From Flavobacterium sp. NG2 (lineage in GTDB: Bacteria > Bacteroidota > Bacteroidia > Flavobacteriales > Flavobacteriaceae): a stretch of DNA of 64,000 bases. This document shows positions 58,901 to 64,000 of the stretch, piece by piece. The notes under the pieces are model-generated. The model was given only the letters and a program-made list of their open reading frames with translations. It ran no database searches and was not told the origin of the DNA. Each line of letters opens with the position of its first letter. Within the stretch, counting starts at the first letter, position 1. The stretch is taken from the NCBI RefSeq assembly GCF_034119845.1, contig NZ_CP139420.1:3970001-4034000 (forward strand), written 5' to 3'. The translations under genes and the position numbers were made by a program.

Positions 58901-61765
58901 TGCAGTAAATGTCCCTGTTGCAGCTGTCTTGTTATGTCCTCTAATACTATTCGTATTAATACTTAAAGTTGCGGCAACTGCAGTATTAGAAATTCCAATA
59001 AAAGCTCCAGTACCCGTATTAGTACCTCCAATAATACTATTTCCAGAAATTGCTACTGTTGATGTTCCTCCCGAATTGACAATCCCATTATATACTGAGG
59101 CACCAGTTCCATAGACAGAGGTGTTTTGAATAGTATTGTTGGTTATAGAAACGATTCCTGTAGCCGCATTACTTATACCATTAAAATTACTTAAAGTTGT
59201 AGTAATTCCGTTTATCCCAACTGCAATTGCATTTGAGGTAGTAGTACTTCCAATGGTATTGCCTGCAATCGAAAAGTTTCCTCCTGTTCCAGTGGTATTG
59301 ATACCATGAAAAGTAAAACCAATCGTTGCTGTTCCTCCCATACTGAAAGCACCAACTTTATTGTTTTCAATAGTTACATTGGCAACCGATGTAGCATAAA
59401 TTCCTGCAATATAATGTAGTGTTACCGATGATGTAATATTAATGGCAGTTGTTCCCGTTGTGGTACCAATAGTGTTGCCTGTTATGGTACCTACATTAAC
59501 ATTTCCACCAAGTATAGAAATACCACTAAAAATACCTGGAGCAGCCGTTATGGCTGCTGCCGTTACTTTGTTAGTGAGATTAATATTCGAAATAATATTC
59601 CCTTGAACATTTGAAGCAGCTACAACACCTACATTCATTTCAATCCCTAAAAAACGGCAATCCACAGACGAATTCGAATCATAAGTAGTAAAACCAGTTT
59701 CCGATTCATTGGCAAAACCAATGATATTCGAATTGATATCAAAACCTACTCCTGATGCCGAAATAATATTAATAGCCCTATGCGTGGTAGCAGTAGTTGT
59801 GGTAATTCGGGTTGCAGTTTGATAAAATCTATTTCCAGAAATGGTCCAAGCAGAACTATTGGCAGCAACTAAAACACCATTGGAAGCAGTAGTTGCACTA
59901 AAGTAATTGTAAATATTATTATTGGATATCGTTATTCTGCTATTATCCGCAACAACTGATGTCCCGTTTGAATATATTGCATTAGCAGGAGTAGTAGCAC
60001 CATCTTTAATATCACAGTATTCAATTGTGTTATTGTCATTACCAGCAGAAGTACCAGTACTAAAAACAATTAATCCACTGGTTATAGAGGTAGTGACTCC
60101 CTGAATGGTACAATACTTAATTGTATTGTTGGATGCATCATTTATAAACTGTACTACTGATCCAGCTGTATTTGTATTAATGAAATTCAAGTTTTTTGTA
60201 GCCCCTGTTTGATTTACTCTACCATCGATAATAACATTATTAGCTCCATTGAGATTGATTAATGGAGTTGCTAGATTCCCTGTGATTGAAATCCCAGTAG
60301 TGGTAGGATAAATTGAAACAGCATTATAATTTGCACTTCCAGTACCACTACCCAATAGTTCAGCCGTCGCAGTTTCTGTTGTACTCGAATTAAGTTGTAT
60401 TGTAACCGTTCCATTGAAAGCTCCACCATTTATAGCATCAAAGGCTTCTTTAAGTGTATTGAATGAGGAATAAGGTATTCCTGCTGTGGCATAGACATGA
60501 ACGGCTGAGGTAAATGGCAACGAACTTCGATTGGTTCCAAACCCCACCAAATAGGCATTAGTAGTTGTTAATGAAGTAGATCCTACAGATGCATGCCTCA
60601 AGGCTATATCGTAAGGAAGACCCGCTGTCATTGATGAAACTAATCCAATACTCGTTCCACTAGCCATTTCAGTAGAAGAACTCAAATTACGTGTATGGTC
60701 TAACCCATCCAAAACTGTGGTAACTCCTTGTTTTGCAAACAAATCAAATTTTGCATCTATTGCGGCTGATGCACTCAAATTGTATTGGGCTTGCAAGAAT
60801 AAAGAGGTAGCAGATAAAGGCGTAATTTTGTTGTTGAAAACATCTACAAATGATGCTGTTGCATTTGTAGCAGTTGATTTTGTAGTACTCATAACAGGAA
60901 AATAACCGCTATTAGTTCCCAAACCTACCACAACTAAATTACCCGCCTGTGTTTCATAACTGTCCGTTCCAGATACTTTTCTGTGAGCCACTCTAAAATA
61001 ATAATCCCCCGCAGATAAATTATTAGGTAAGGCCCCTACCATATTAACAATTCCGATTCCTGTATTTGAAGAGGAGCGACTCACTGGATAATTAAAAGTA
61101 GTCCATGTACCACTACTACCCAATTTGTACTGTAAAACCCATTCTCCAACTGTCGTGCCCGTACCTGTAGTATTTGCGGTTTGTACCGAAGCAGACACAA
61201 AAAAACCACCAGTAGCGGTTGTAGTAATTAGGTCACTATCAATTGCCGAATCAAAAGTATCCGAAGCCATTTCGACTGGAGTACTCAGGGTTTTTACATT
61301 GCTTTTTAAAGTATTTGAGCCATCATATAAAGCAACAGCGGTAATCGCTACATTAGTTTCTAGGGTTTGCGCAGTGGTTTTGTGCTGAAATTTATACGTC
61401 CTAGTTCCAGTACTAGTCACATCAAAAATATAAACTACCGAACCTATACCATAAGTTCCGGATTGTGTACGTTGTAATTCACCACTCACATGAGATTGGT
61501 CGTCTACCAACCTATACGTAGCAATAGCACTTCCTGAAAGTGTTTTTCCCGAAAATGAAGCAGTAACCATAACCTTAGTTCCGGCAGTGGCTGAAATACT
61601 TACTGAAGCTCCAGTAACATCAACAAATGAGCTGGATGTCGTACTAATAGGACCTGCATTTGCCGTGGCAGTAGTAAGATTTTGTGACCAACCATTTTGG
61701 GTAAACAAACCAAACAAAATCCATAAAAAAACAGCTAAAAGATTGACCTTAGCATTGGAATTCAT
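43943..61765 (-). CDS. Giant T9SS-secreted parallel beta-helix adhesin-like protein
   Basis: This is about 5,940 residues from the preferred ATG at 61765, which starts a good signal peptide (MNSNAKVNLLAVFLWILFGLF and ending GWSQ). A longer frame starts at 61849. The N-terminal 450 residues have two beta-sandwich-like repeats. The following region is built of right-handed beta-helix rungs (NTISNMTTGTAAA, SIQNNNIQG, ITISGN) in two large duplicated modules, then a shorter third. Each module ends in a GNPGY...APDxGAxE motif. Next come two copies of a unit with GDVTGIV and WNGS, and a final type A T9SS tail. Protein of this size is likely to reach far from the cell and bind surfaces or polymers. 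There is no catalytic motif I recognise. Confidence 0.9.
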   Translation of the reverse strand: MNSNAKVNLLAVFLWILFGLFTQNGWSQNLTTATANAGPISTTSSSFVDVTGASVSISATAGTKVMVTASFSGKTLSGSAIATYRLVDDQSHVSGELQRTQSGTYGIGSVVYIFDVTSTGTRTYKFQHKTTAQTLETNVAITAVALYDGSNTLKSNVKTLSTPVEMASDTFDSAIDSDLITTTATGGFFVSASVQTANTTGTGTTVGEWVLQYKLGSSGTWTTFNYPVSRSSSNTGIGIVNMVGALPNNLSAGDYYFRVAHRKVSGTDSYETQAGNLVVVGLGTNSGYFPVMSTTKSTATNATASFVDVFNNKITPLSATSLFLQAQYNLSASAAIDAKFDLFAKQGVTTVLDGLDHTRNLSSSTEMASGTSIGLVSSMTAGLPYDIALRHASVGSTSLTTTNAYLVGFGTNRSSLPFTSAVHVYATAGIPYSSFNTLKEAFDAINGGAFNGTVTIQLNSSTTETATAELLGSGTGSANYNAVSIYPTTTGISITGNLATPLINLNGANNVIIDGRVNQTGATKNLNFINTNTAGSVVQFINDASNNTIKYCTIQGVTTSITSGLIVFSTGTSAGNDNNTIEYCDIKDGATTPANAIYSNGTSVVADNSRITISNNNIYNYFSATTASNGVLVAANSSAWTISGNRFYQTATRITTTTATTHRAINIISASGVGFDINSNIIGFANESETGFTTYDSNSSVDCRFLGIEMNVGVVAASNVQGNIISNINLTNKVTAAAITAAPGIFSGISILGGNVNVGTITGNTIGTTTGTTAINITSSVTLHYIAGIYATSVANVTIENNKVGAFSMGGTATIGFTFHGINTTGTGGNFSIAGNTIGSTTTSNAIAVGINGITTTLSNFNGISNAATGIVSITNNTIQNTSVYGTGASVYNGIVNSGGTSTVAISGNSIIGGTNTGTGAFIGISNTAVAATLSINTNSIRGHNKTAATGTFTAISNAAAVITSININNNQLGNADGGLITYTAANSAALAGISNTGGAASCDLSIQNNNFQGIVHSVTGSSAHTYISNSAATLTQNISGNTFTNLTVNTTGNVTFMANSNSLFANGVQTVNSNSIVGTFTKSGAGGTVIFCNTTGASSQPGSSIVQSFNNFSNVSVSGVTIISGWINSNSSLDKTISNNTFSNWTGGSAALTVMTITGGSSIISDNTISNMTTGTAAAASIIAISSGASDTISITNNTISNLVSGTAAFTNSFTGITNNAGTDVTISGNTITGCRAGGTGASVFTGITTVTAGSGTLTNTGNSIISGTNSGTGAFNTILNSVAFTTANISNNIIRNNTVATGTFTAISNTGAVTNTITINNNQLGNATGGLVNYSVASSATLLGVNNSGGTINSDLSIQNNDIRGITYSVAGTNANTYIINSATTSSQTITNNTFTNLSVNTTGAIIFISNNIVMPSDGVQNINYNSISGTFTRVASSGALTLFTTTAANSNNNLTVNNIGNNFSNITINGTATIAGWINTDAGDGLVTKNIEGNIFNNWNAGTGTITALTVNINSTDNSVKNNIISNITSAGTITGITTAAGNDTIFSNSIFNLISSGTLTTTVTGINVTAGTTKNIYSNTIYGITGNTLTTGSVRGIYISGGTTVNAYQNTIYGISGNAISTGTVSGIWVVSTGTAINIYRNKVYDISSTSTAMTVSVQGIQVSGATAYQTVSIRNNLISDIRTPAMSLANAVRGISVISTGAFSNINVYYNTIYLNATSTGTNFGSSGIYHTSNTTATTAALDLRNNIIVNISTANGTGQTVAFFRSSGTSGMLANYASTSNNNLFYAGTPGAKNLIYADGTSTAQTIAAYKTGVFTAGTIAPRDQASVSENPTFISTVGTNVDFMRINATVPTQIESGAVTIDGVTLDYAGQIRQGNPGYVPGSTTAPDLGAHEGNYTRFDSSAPSITYTLLTNTSCTSTQTISATITDATGVNTTAGTRPRIYYKKSTNSNIFALTNTSITDGWKYVEASNTVSPFIFNIDYSLVNGGVTTGSVIQYFVVAQDIVTPSPYVGINNGTFTLAPASVNLSVTAFPIGGTINSFTILAGLSNTKTVCTSGCDYTSLTGAGGLFSDINAKGLSSNLVVLVKSNTTETGANTLNQILYGCSSNYTLTIKPDAGVAAVLAGNVNVPLINLTGADNVIFDGLNTGGSSLTIRNTNTGTSATAISLTNDAINNTFTNCIIEGSSTSATSGVVVLGSGTSTGNDGNIFSNNTIGAAGTNLPTNAIYSAGSSTLIDNSEITISGNQISDYFSATLASNGIFVASNSSAWTISGNNFFQTATRTATVAVVQRAIQILTASGSNYLISNNIIGYANTSSTGTTVYTGAVANTFRGIEVTVSNATASTIQGNTIAGISYTTSSASALPGIFSGISVLSGMVNVSANTIGATSGSDSIAVTSTTTAGVITGIYAKSTSSVTIQNNNIGNISTPGTEAAIGYTFHGIYTLGGGQFTIAANLIGSETIPNSITIGTEGLTTSVCTLNGIVNASTGITSINNNTVQNVSVFGTSTSSFNGILNTGITDVITISGNKIIGINNTGITTGTTTKTGWIKGISNTAAANNLNITSNIIRNLIKTVAGGEVFGIANSGGVLTAININNNQLGNSDGGFISYSNLANSAILYGISNTAGAVSCALSIQNNNIQGINYVVAGTNVNSYIVNSAATLSQNISGNTFTNLNVNTTGSVTFITNSSGLFANGVQTVNNNAIVTAFNKGGAGGTVTFCNTTGTSQPGSVITQNSNNFSNVTVTGTTIISGWINSNTSLNKTISSNTFSNWTGGSAALTVMTITTGSSTISDNSISNMTTGTAAAAPIVAISSGATATMTITNNTISGLVTGTAAFVNSFTGITNNAGTDVTITGNTITGCTAGGTGASIFTGITTITAGSGTLTNVSNSVISGTNNGTGAFNAIVNAVAFATANINNNIIRNNTVRTGTFTGVTNSGTITSAININNNQLGNADGGLVTYSVASAATLLGISNTNGTANTDLSIQNNNIQGITYAVAGTNAHTYINNTATTLSQNISNNTFTNLSVNTTGAINFITNNVIMQANGIQNINNNSIVTAFTRTASSGAITLFSSTTSTNNSNVIVNNNNNNFSNITINGSATIAGWINTDAGIGNPTKTIEGNTFNNWTAGTGTITVLTVNISSANNATKNNTISNISSAGPISGITTGAGSDSIFSNTIHSLISTGTLSTTVKGIAITTGGTVKNIYQNTIYNIQANGISTGSVSGIEIAGGAINNLYNNKIHTISSSSASLVSGAVHGILVTGAVDDQITTLYNNKIGNIVATAANTTDAVRGISIANTGLRSQSNIYFNTVFLNATSSGTNFGSTGIYHTANTTSTTGALYLRNNIIVNQSTANGTGYTVAFLRSSGSSDALKNYSNLSNNNLFYAGVPSASNLIYSDGTSAAQTFGSYTEGIYTAGTIAPRDQVSVSEAPNFLSTDGTQNTFLKINSNTISFIESGGVAIAGITTDFDGDIRAGNPGFPTQTNGSGTAPDIGADEFDGKAPNVVIANAHNSTNGVYINLASAFTAINSYDQSAKNITISFVGSFTESTPAVLNAGLWTTLKMFPAKTGITITGSLDNAPLIDLNGADNVTIDGRVNQSGSIKNLSISNTSTAAASTATIRWINSAENNTIKYCNIYGSSTSTTSGVLSIGTSISGNGNDNNSIEFCNISNASGNRSVNALYSAGSSGSENNAITIRNNNFYDFLNRSIASNAIHLNSFTSDCTVTNNSFYETTSFVPTGSNIGYTAIRIDNTAGNNFTITNNFIGGTAASSGGTAWTVNALTTHSFAGMYLNVGSSTASSIQNNVIKNWNYTTASATPWRGIEVNNGAVNIGTVTANTIGATTGTGSIVVTSSVNAKSYAIYIGSVATNTISKNNIGSINLLGSSSASHSFAAIYKAPVAGLTTITSNLIGSNTTPNSIYCGTAASSATEGQDLIGIYVESSGTTTLTSNLVYNLKNEYSGSQISRTRGVYGTGGTITLTKNNIYNLSSASIETTVGSVIGVEMNGTTGNATVTESNIYNLSNTNSAFSGYVTGIRINGLGGTNLVNRNFIHDLAVHNSTIDASIYGIRIINGATTFANNIITLDSNTQTTIYGIYSPGTSGSDSNVYFNTVYIGGSLGVGATNKSYAFYENNKQNTRDLRNNIFTNFRSTVGGSSLHYGIYLNYNGGNNLTIDYNNYYAPGVGGVPGYYNGSDKLSTPVVNSKDSNSTIVDPQFILAGGNAAVDYKLRASMDGVYGTGIILDYSQTARGNPPNIGSWEFNANRWLGTISNDFGTAANWSAGSVPLEEASVVFALAPLNHCVLDMNRTVGSIVNNQSTYNFITNGHELTLVGGLYLTDGAKIDASSSGTKLIFQADESQSIPDGAFVGDAVPYITIDNLNGVTTEGSFTITETLNLSSVNPSSTQGSLDTGANTITLGANAIVIGDGDVTGIVKRTSMTYNQYYAFNNKNATLYFENNGNPLPTSISVKMSIGTASSWRPNSIKRIYEFIQTGANQLLPTAATISAAYLDTELNGNNENSLLFQSYRTPSGTFFEHGRSDNNSDENWVNLTNIDVSFFPATFGTLQLSLGLTELETLTWNGSVSTSWTTPTNWTPNGGPSDFTNIIIPNAYSTLNSPKISTITKIKTLNMKSGAIVNSAANATVTVVGGDGAWADEGGTFNSGTSTVIFKNEAAKFSGSTSFNNITIDNDAYLYMTDGSYMKIQGVMNNNGLWSTASGVSTTVEYNGGNQVVVIPNPATNRYSSLILSGTGVKTMPVSVLTVLRNLQISGTASVTANNNIIIGGNLTVGAGSTFNCGSNEHNIGGNIIKNGTFTTTGSTITLDGFTAQAISGSTPITFENLVVNNVAHVNLATDTSVNGSLTLTEGQIIINTNTLGIGGSLIATNGKLNATSLSSLNVFGTGNINFSTNLFTSNPSIQNLTLNRNGILSLSNQNLSVNNALSLTLGNLKLNNTTFTMAGNSFTKVSGSIDASEAGDTLVFHNSSPISLPSGTFSSGITNLTISGSGGLTSEGDITVNKILNLQAANPSATKGILDLYDGANLKNLTMGILGTTLGVGDVTGIVRRTSFNANVNYTFGNQYTYVSFENGGTYPTELKVKIQIGTAPTWQTLTTPIKRIYDFVQTGGVDCIASVTTHYLDSELNGNTKNNLVHWTFGANGQLPDGAHEWGSSESNSTNNWVTINNIFISSFPTTFGNLENTLASSTIFDLIWNGSISTVWGNLNNWTPKTIPSANSIVVIPDAASVPNNPTLASNVTILKMTLQNGAILNAPANASLTIVGADGSWKNLGGVFNSNSSTVTFTNANADIEGTTNFYNVVIPTGNALNMLPSAYVGIAGTLTNNGTINSLPLNGSTLDYNGGDQTVAQPNPTNTHYYNLNLSGTGIKTLPNGAMEIQGNLGMSGTVSTTVNNPIQINGNLNLSGNATNILNANSVVLGGMTVMNASSITVNASKTLSIDGTISNTVGTNGIVLKSNASGTASLLHHTNNVSATVERYISGNAEDWHFLSSPVSNQSISGNWTPSGTYGNGTGYDAYLWNEPTFCWKYKLETTSVGNWNSVHPSPYFTVGRGYLYSFQALNPTKEFNGTLNNGSLAYPITKTTTVDSALVDLEGFNLVGNPYPSSVDWQHPSGWSRTDLVPSGSGYDMWVWNPAVNNYGVCNSATGIGTNSITRYIAPMQGFFVKTATNGSLGFNNSVRVHTGASNWKKNVLTSDNLFRVTVQSEANSSADEVLMQFGNNTNEMGASKLFSPVASAPSLYLNSGKEILSVKYFTNYIDNSSIPLAFKAGIDGFYKLNYTYNPKEFSEVYLEDKLLKKVVPVSSSDFYRFKSTQTDNENRFVLHFKPIDSALGSQLTPYVYSVENDLIVDLKHVNVPTELVIYDVTGKLLLKKGLESSVVNILNLNLPTGLILVKLQNEWFSTNYKVLFNAVK
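48945..51220 (-). repeat. Giant protein module C (shorter)
   Basis: This begins with VVIANAHNSTNGVYINLASAF, has a GADNVTIDG motif whose codons start near 50963, and ends PPNIGSWEF. It lacks the NINNNQLGN rungs of modules A and B and is about half their length, so it is a truncated or older relative. Confidence 0.75.
51245..55590 (-). repeat. Giant protein module B
   Basis: This is the second long beta-helix module. The NINNNQLGN rung occurs at 53949 and 52890 (marker tgattgttat or its variant), 1059 bases apart. The GADNVIFDG motif lies near 55325. It ends with a TAPDIGADEFDG motif. Compared with A it lacks about 30 codons near its C-terminal end. Confidence 0.85.
56055..60495 (-). repeat. 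Giant protein module A
   Basis: This is the first long beta-helix module. The NINNNQLGN rung occurs at 58851 and 57792 (marker tgattgttat), 1059 bases apart, the same distance as in module B. Both markers lie 4902 bases from their module B partners. The GANNVIIDG motif lies near 60233. It ends with GNPGYVPGSTTAPDLGAHE. Confidence 0.85.
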
Positions 61766-61849
61766 GATTTTTTTGATGCTTGGTTTATTGAATGTGAAAC
61801 AACTTAATAGTACTGTCCATACTGTAAAATAAGATAGTCGATGCTTCAT

Positions 61850-62986
61850 GTCAATAGCGTATTGGAAACATCAAATACGTGAATCGTATTTAAACATCTT
61901 TTTTCAAAACTATCTAAACAACATAAGTCTATTGTTTTAGAACCATTATACATTTCATTTCCAATGGTATCTTTTGAAAAGTTTAAAATTATCATCTTCC
62001 TAATAATATCTAATAATGTAAATGCTCTAGAAAAAAGAGTATCAAAATAAACAGTCTTACAACATTTCCCTAATGAATAAGACAAAACAGCGATAGTAAA
62101 AGCACTGCGAAAAGAAATAGTTACACTCCCAATAAATATACAATAGGCAAACAGCCCTGTGAAAATCGCTAGAAAGCAAAAGCTATACATCTTATTACAT
62201 TTAAAAACGAATCTAAAAGAGAAGGTTTTATGTGCTTTAGAAATAAAAACTTATAGCTACTACATAAATTAAAATCCAAGATAGTCCTGAATTAAAAAAA
62301 ATAACCCTCTGATTACTAACATAAATCAGATCATCTATTCAAATTTATTATCTAATTATATGCACTTGGTTTTATATTCAAAATTAAAATCATCATTATA
62401 TTATGATTTTTTAAAAGAATACAACACCTCCCTCCCTTTTATATTGAAACTTAAGCAAATGTATTGCAAGTATTGATATAATTCAATAAAAAAATAAAAA
62501 TATAATCTACAATACAACTATTGTAAGATAGATTCTTACTTCTAAAGTTTTTTATAGGATTAAAAACCCTAACAATACTCTCTCCTTAAATAAAACTTCA
62601 ATTTCACAACGCAAACCACAACACCCCCTTAAAAAACAACCAAAAATCAAAAATGAATCAAAAAAATCAAATAAAACTAGATTTATTATCAATTACAAAA
62701 GACAAGACGCATAAATAAATAGGGGTAAATAAAAAATACCTCATTATTGAAATGATAATTTTTATCAAATAAAACTAATAATTACATATTATTTTTTGCC
62801 AATTTTCAAATATTAATAATTCGGCTCAAAATTTAACAAATAGTCCATCATTTCCTATTTCACTTTGAAAAAAGTTAATAAATTCGCTAAAAATAATTGA
62901 AAAATTAACAATAAAGCAATAACTGACACAACGCTTTATTACCAAAAAAAGAAATAGTAACCCTTAATTTCAAAAACAAATCAAAC
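61850..62986. other. 1.1-kb AT-rich spacer between the giant gene and glnK
   Basis: The spacer separates divergent genes: the giant adhesin reads left and the P-II gene reads right. A 114-codon minus-strand frame (61846-62190) is listed under rejected items. The rest is very AT-rich with stop codons in all frames. I found no repeat, tRNA or clear promoter. It must hold the promoters of both operons. Confidence 0.5.
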
Positions 62987-63325
62987 ATGAAAAAAATTGA
63001 AGCAACAATTAGAAAATCTAAATTTTCTGATGTAAAAAAAGCATTACATGCGGTAGGAGTAAATTTCTTCACTTATTGGGATGTAACTGGATTAGGAAAC
63101 GAAAAACAAGGCCATGTATACCGTGGTGTATCGTATAGCACGAGCGATATCCAAAGGAGACATCTATCTATAGTTGTAAACGATGATTTTGAACAAGCAA
63201 CAATAAAAGCAATTTTAGAAGCAGGTTCTACAGGACATGTAGGAGACGGAAAAATATTCGTTTCAGAAGTTACTGAAGCTTACAGAATCCGTACAGGTGA
63301 AAAAGGCGGAGATACATTAAATTAA
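62987..63325 (+). CDS. glnK: P-II family nitrogen regulatory protein (GlnK/GlnB type)
   Basis: This 112-residue protein has the P-II fold: MKKIEATIRKSKFSDVKKAL at the start, a T-loop (QGHVYRGVSYSTSDIQRRHLS) with Tyr50 near the usual modified Tyr51, a B-loop GSTGHVGDGKIFV, and a C-loop YRIRTGEKG. It senses 2-oxoglutarate and ATP/ADP and binds the ammonium transporter to block it. The amt gene starts 21 bases downstream, which is typical. The Lys-Lys-Ile at the start also matches Bacteroidota P-II proteins. Confidence 0.95.
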   Translation: MKKIEATIRKSKFSDVKKALHAVGVNFFTYWDVTGLGNEKQGHVYRGVSYSTSDIQRRHLSIVVNDDFEQATIKAILEAGSTGHVGDGKIFVSEVTEAYRIRTGEKGGDTLN

Positions 63326-63346
63326 TAAAACACAAATAATACAACT

Positions 63347-64000
63347 ATGGATACAGGATTATTAACAACAAACAACGTATGGATGATGCTATGTACAGCA
63401 TTAGTATTTTTCATGCACTTAGGATTTTCATTTTTAGAAATCGGTTTAACGAGACAAAAAAATACAATTAACATCTTATTTAAAAACTTATTTATTATTT
63501 GTATTGGATTACTATTATACTGCTTAGTAGGATTCAATCTTATGTACCCTGGAGACTTTAACGGCTTCTTAGGATTTGCAGGTTTTGGCTTAGACGCACC
63601 TCTTAAAGATGGCGCCTTGGATTTAGCATACAACGAAGGCTATACTTATTGGACAGACTTCTTGTTCCAAGGAATGTTTGCTGCGACAGCTGCTACAATC
63701 GTTTCTGGAGCTGTTGCTGAAAGAATCAAAATTAACTCATTCATGATTTTTGCTATCATCTACGTAGGATTAGTATACCCAATCGCAGGTTCATGGAAAT
63801 GGGGTGGTGGATTCCTAGACGAAATGGGATTTTATGACTTCGCAGGATCTACTTTAGTTCACTCAGTAGGTGGATGGGCTGCTCTTATAGCTATTTGGTT
63901 ATTAGGCTCACGTATTGGTAAATTTGACGAAAACGGAAAACCAAAAGTTATTCCTGGTCACAACATGCCTTTGGCTACAGGTGGTGTATTGGTTTTATGG
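63347..64000 (+). CDS. amtB: Ammonium transporter, 3' end cut by window edge
   Basis: This starts at the ATG at 63347 and runs to the window edge (218 residues). It has the Amt signatures: MLCTALVFFMHLGFSFLEIGLTR near the start, FFLFQGMFAATAATIVSGAVAERIK in the middle, and AGSTLVHSVGGWAALIAIWLLGSRIG with a pore His. Five hydrophobic segments are seen in the fragment. It should conduct ammonium across the inner membrane under P-II control. There is no signal-like extension before the first membrane segment. Confidence 0.96.
   Translation, partial: MDTGLLTTNNVWMMLCTALVFFMHLGFSFLEIGLTRQKNTINILFKNLFIICIGLLLYCLVGFNLMYPGDFNGFLGFAGFGLDAPLKDGALDLAYNEGYTYWTDFLFQGMFAATAATIVSGAVAERIKINSFMIFAIIYVGLVYPIAGSWKWGGGFLDEMGFYDFAGSTLVHSVGGWAALIAIWLLGSRIGKFDENGKPKVIPGHNMPLATGGVLVLW

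Noticed and set aside
61846..62190. 114-codon minus-strand frame upstream of the giant gene
   Set aside because: Hydrophobic start and several Cys, but no recognised family and an AT-rich composition like the spacer. Kept only as a note about the giant gene start.

Overview
The window looks like chromosome from a member of the Flavobacteriaceae (Bacteroidota), most likely Flavobacterium or a close relative. The DNA is AT-rich. It carries a SusC/SusD pair, secreted proteins with C-terminal type IX secretion (T9SS) sorting domains ending in short Lys-rich tails, few Shine-Dalgarno sequences, and AT-rich spacers full of short palindromic repeats. These statements rest on reading the sequence and on knowledge of protein families. 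No database search was run.

Region 1 (1-14511, minus strand) is a polysaccharide utilisation locus (PUL). In transcription order it holds an S1 sulfatase, a SusC-like TonB-dependent transporter, a SusD-like lipoprotein, a small surface lipoprotein, a 970-residue beta-propeller protein resembling lambda-carrageenase (GH150), two T9SS-tailed proteins, a small beta-sandwich protein and a truncated clan GH-A glycoside hydrolase. The set suggests uptake and breakdown of a sulfated galactan. Hairpin terminators divide the locus.

Region 2 (14727-22173, plus) and region 4 (35282-38838, minus) together carry what looks like an arsenosugar/arsenolipid-type pathway. The first half has a rhodanese, a TIGR04282-like glycosyltransferase, a membrane fatty-acid-hydroxylase/sterol-desaturase-like protein, a DUF547 lipoprotein, a TIGR04283-like glycosyltransferase, a lipoprotein, an FAD oxidoreductase and a membrane polyferredoxin. 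The second half has ArsS (radical SAM), a purine nucleoside phosphorylase, ArsM (arsenite methyltransferase) and an AhpD-like protein.

Region 3 (22390-35006) holds a MORN-repeat protein, a tight three-gene glycosyltransferase run, a sigma-70 factor with a small Cys-containing partner, a patatin-like lipase, a GH113-like hydrolase, exported MsrB and MsrA lipoproteins, and several small proteins. Between them lie repeat-rich spacers, including a 98-bp tandem array next to msrB.

Region 5 (39081-61849, minus) is the most unusual part. A T9SS-tailed beta-helix protein of about 5,940 residues is followed by two DUF4402 pilin-like proteins, a PapD-like chaperone and an usher-like outer-membrane protein. 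This is a candidate Bacteroidota chaperone-usher surface-fibre locus. The giant protein contains large duplications whose spacing is conserved almost to the base.

Region 6 (62987-64000, plus) is the start of a standard nitrogen-control operon: a P-II protein and a truncated ammonium transporter. No tRNA, rRNA, insertion sequence, prophage or CRISPR array was recognised.
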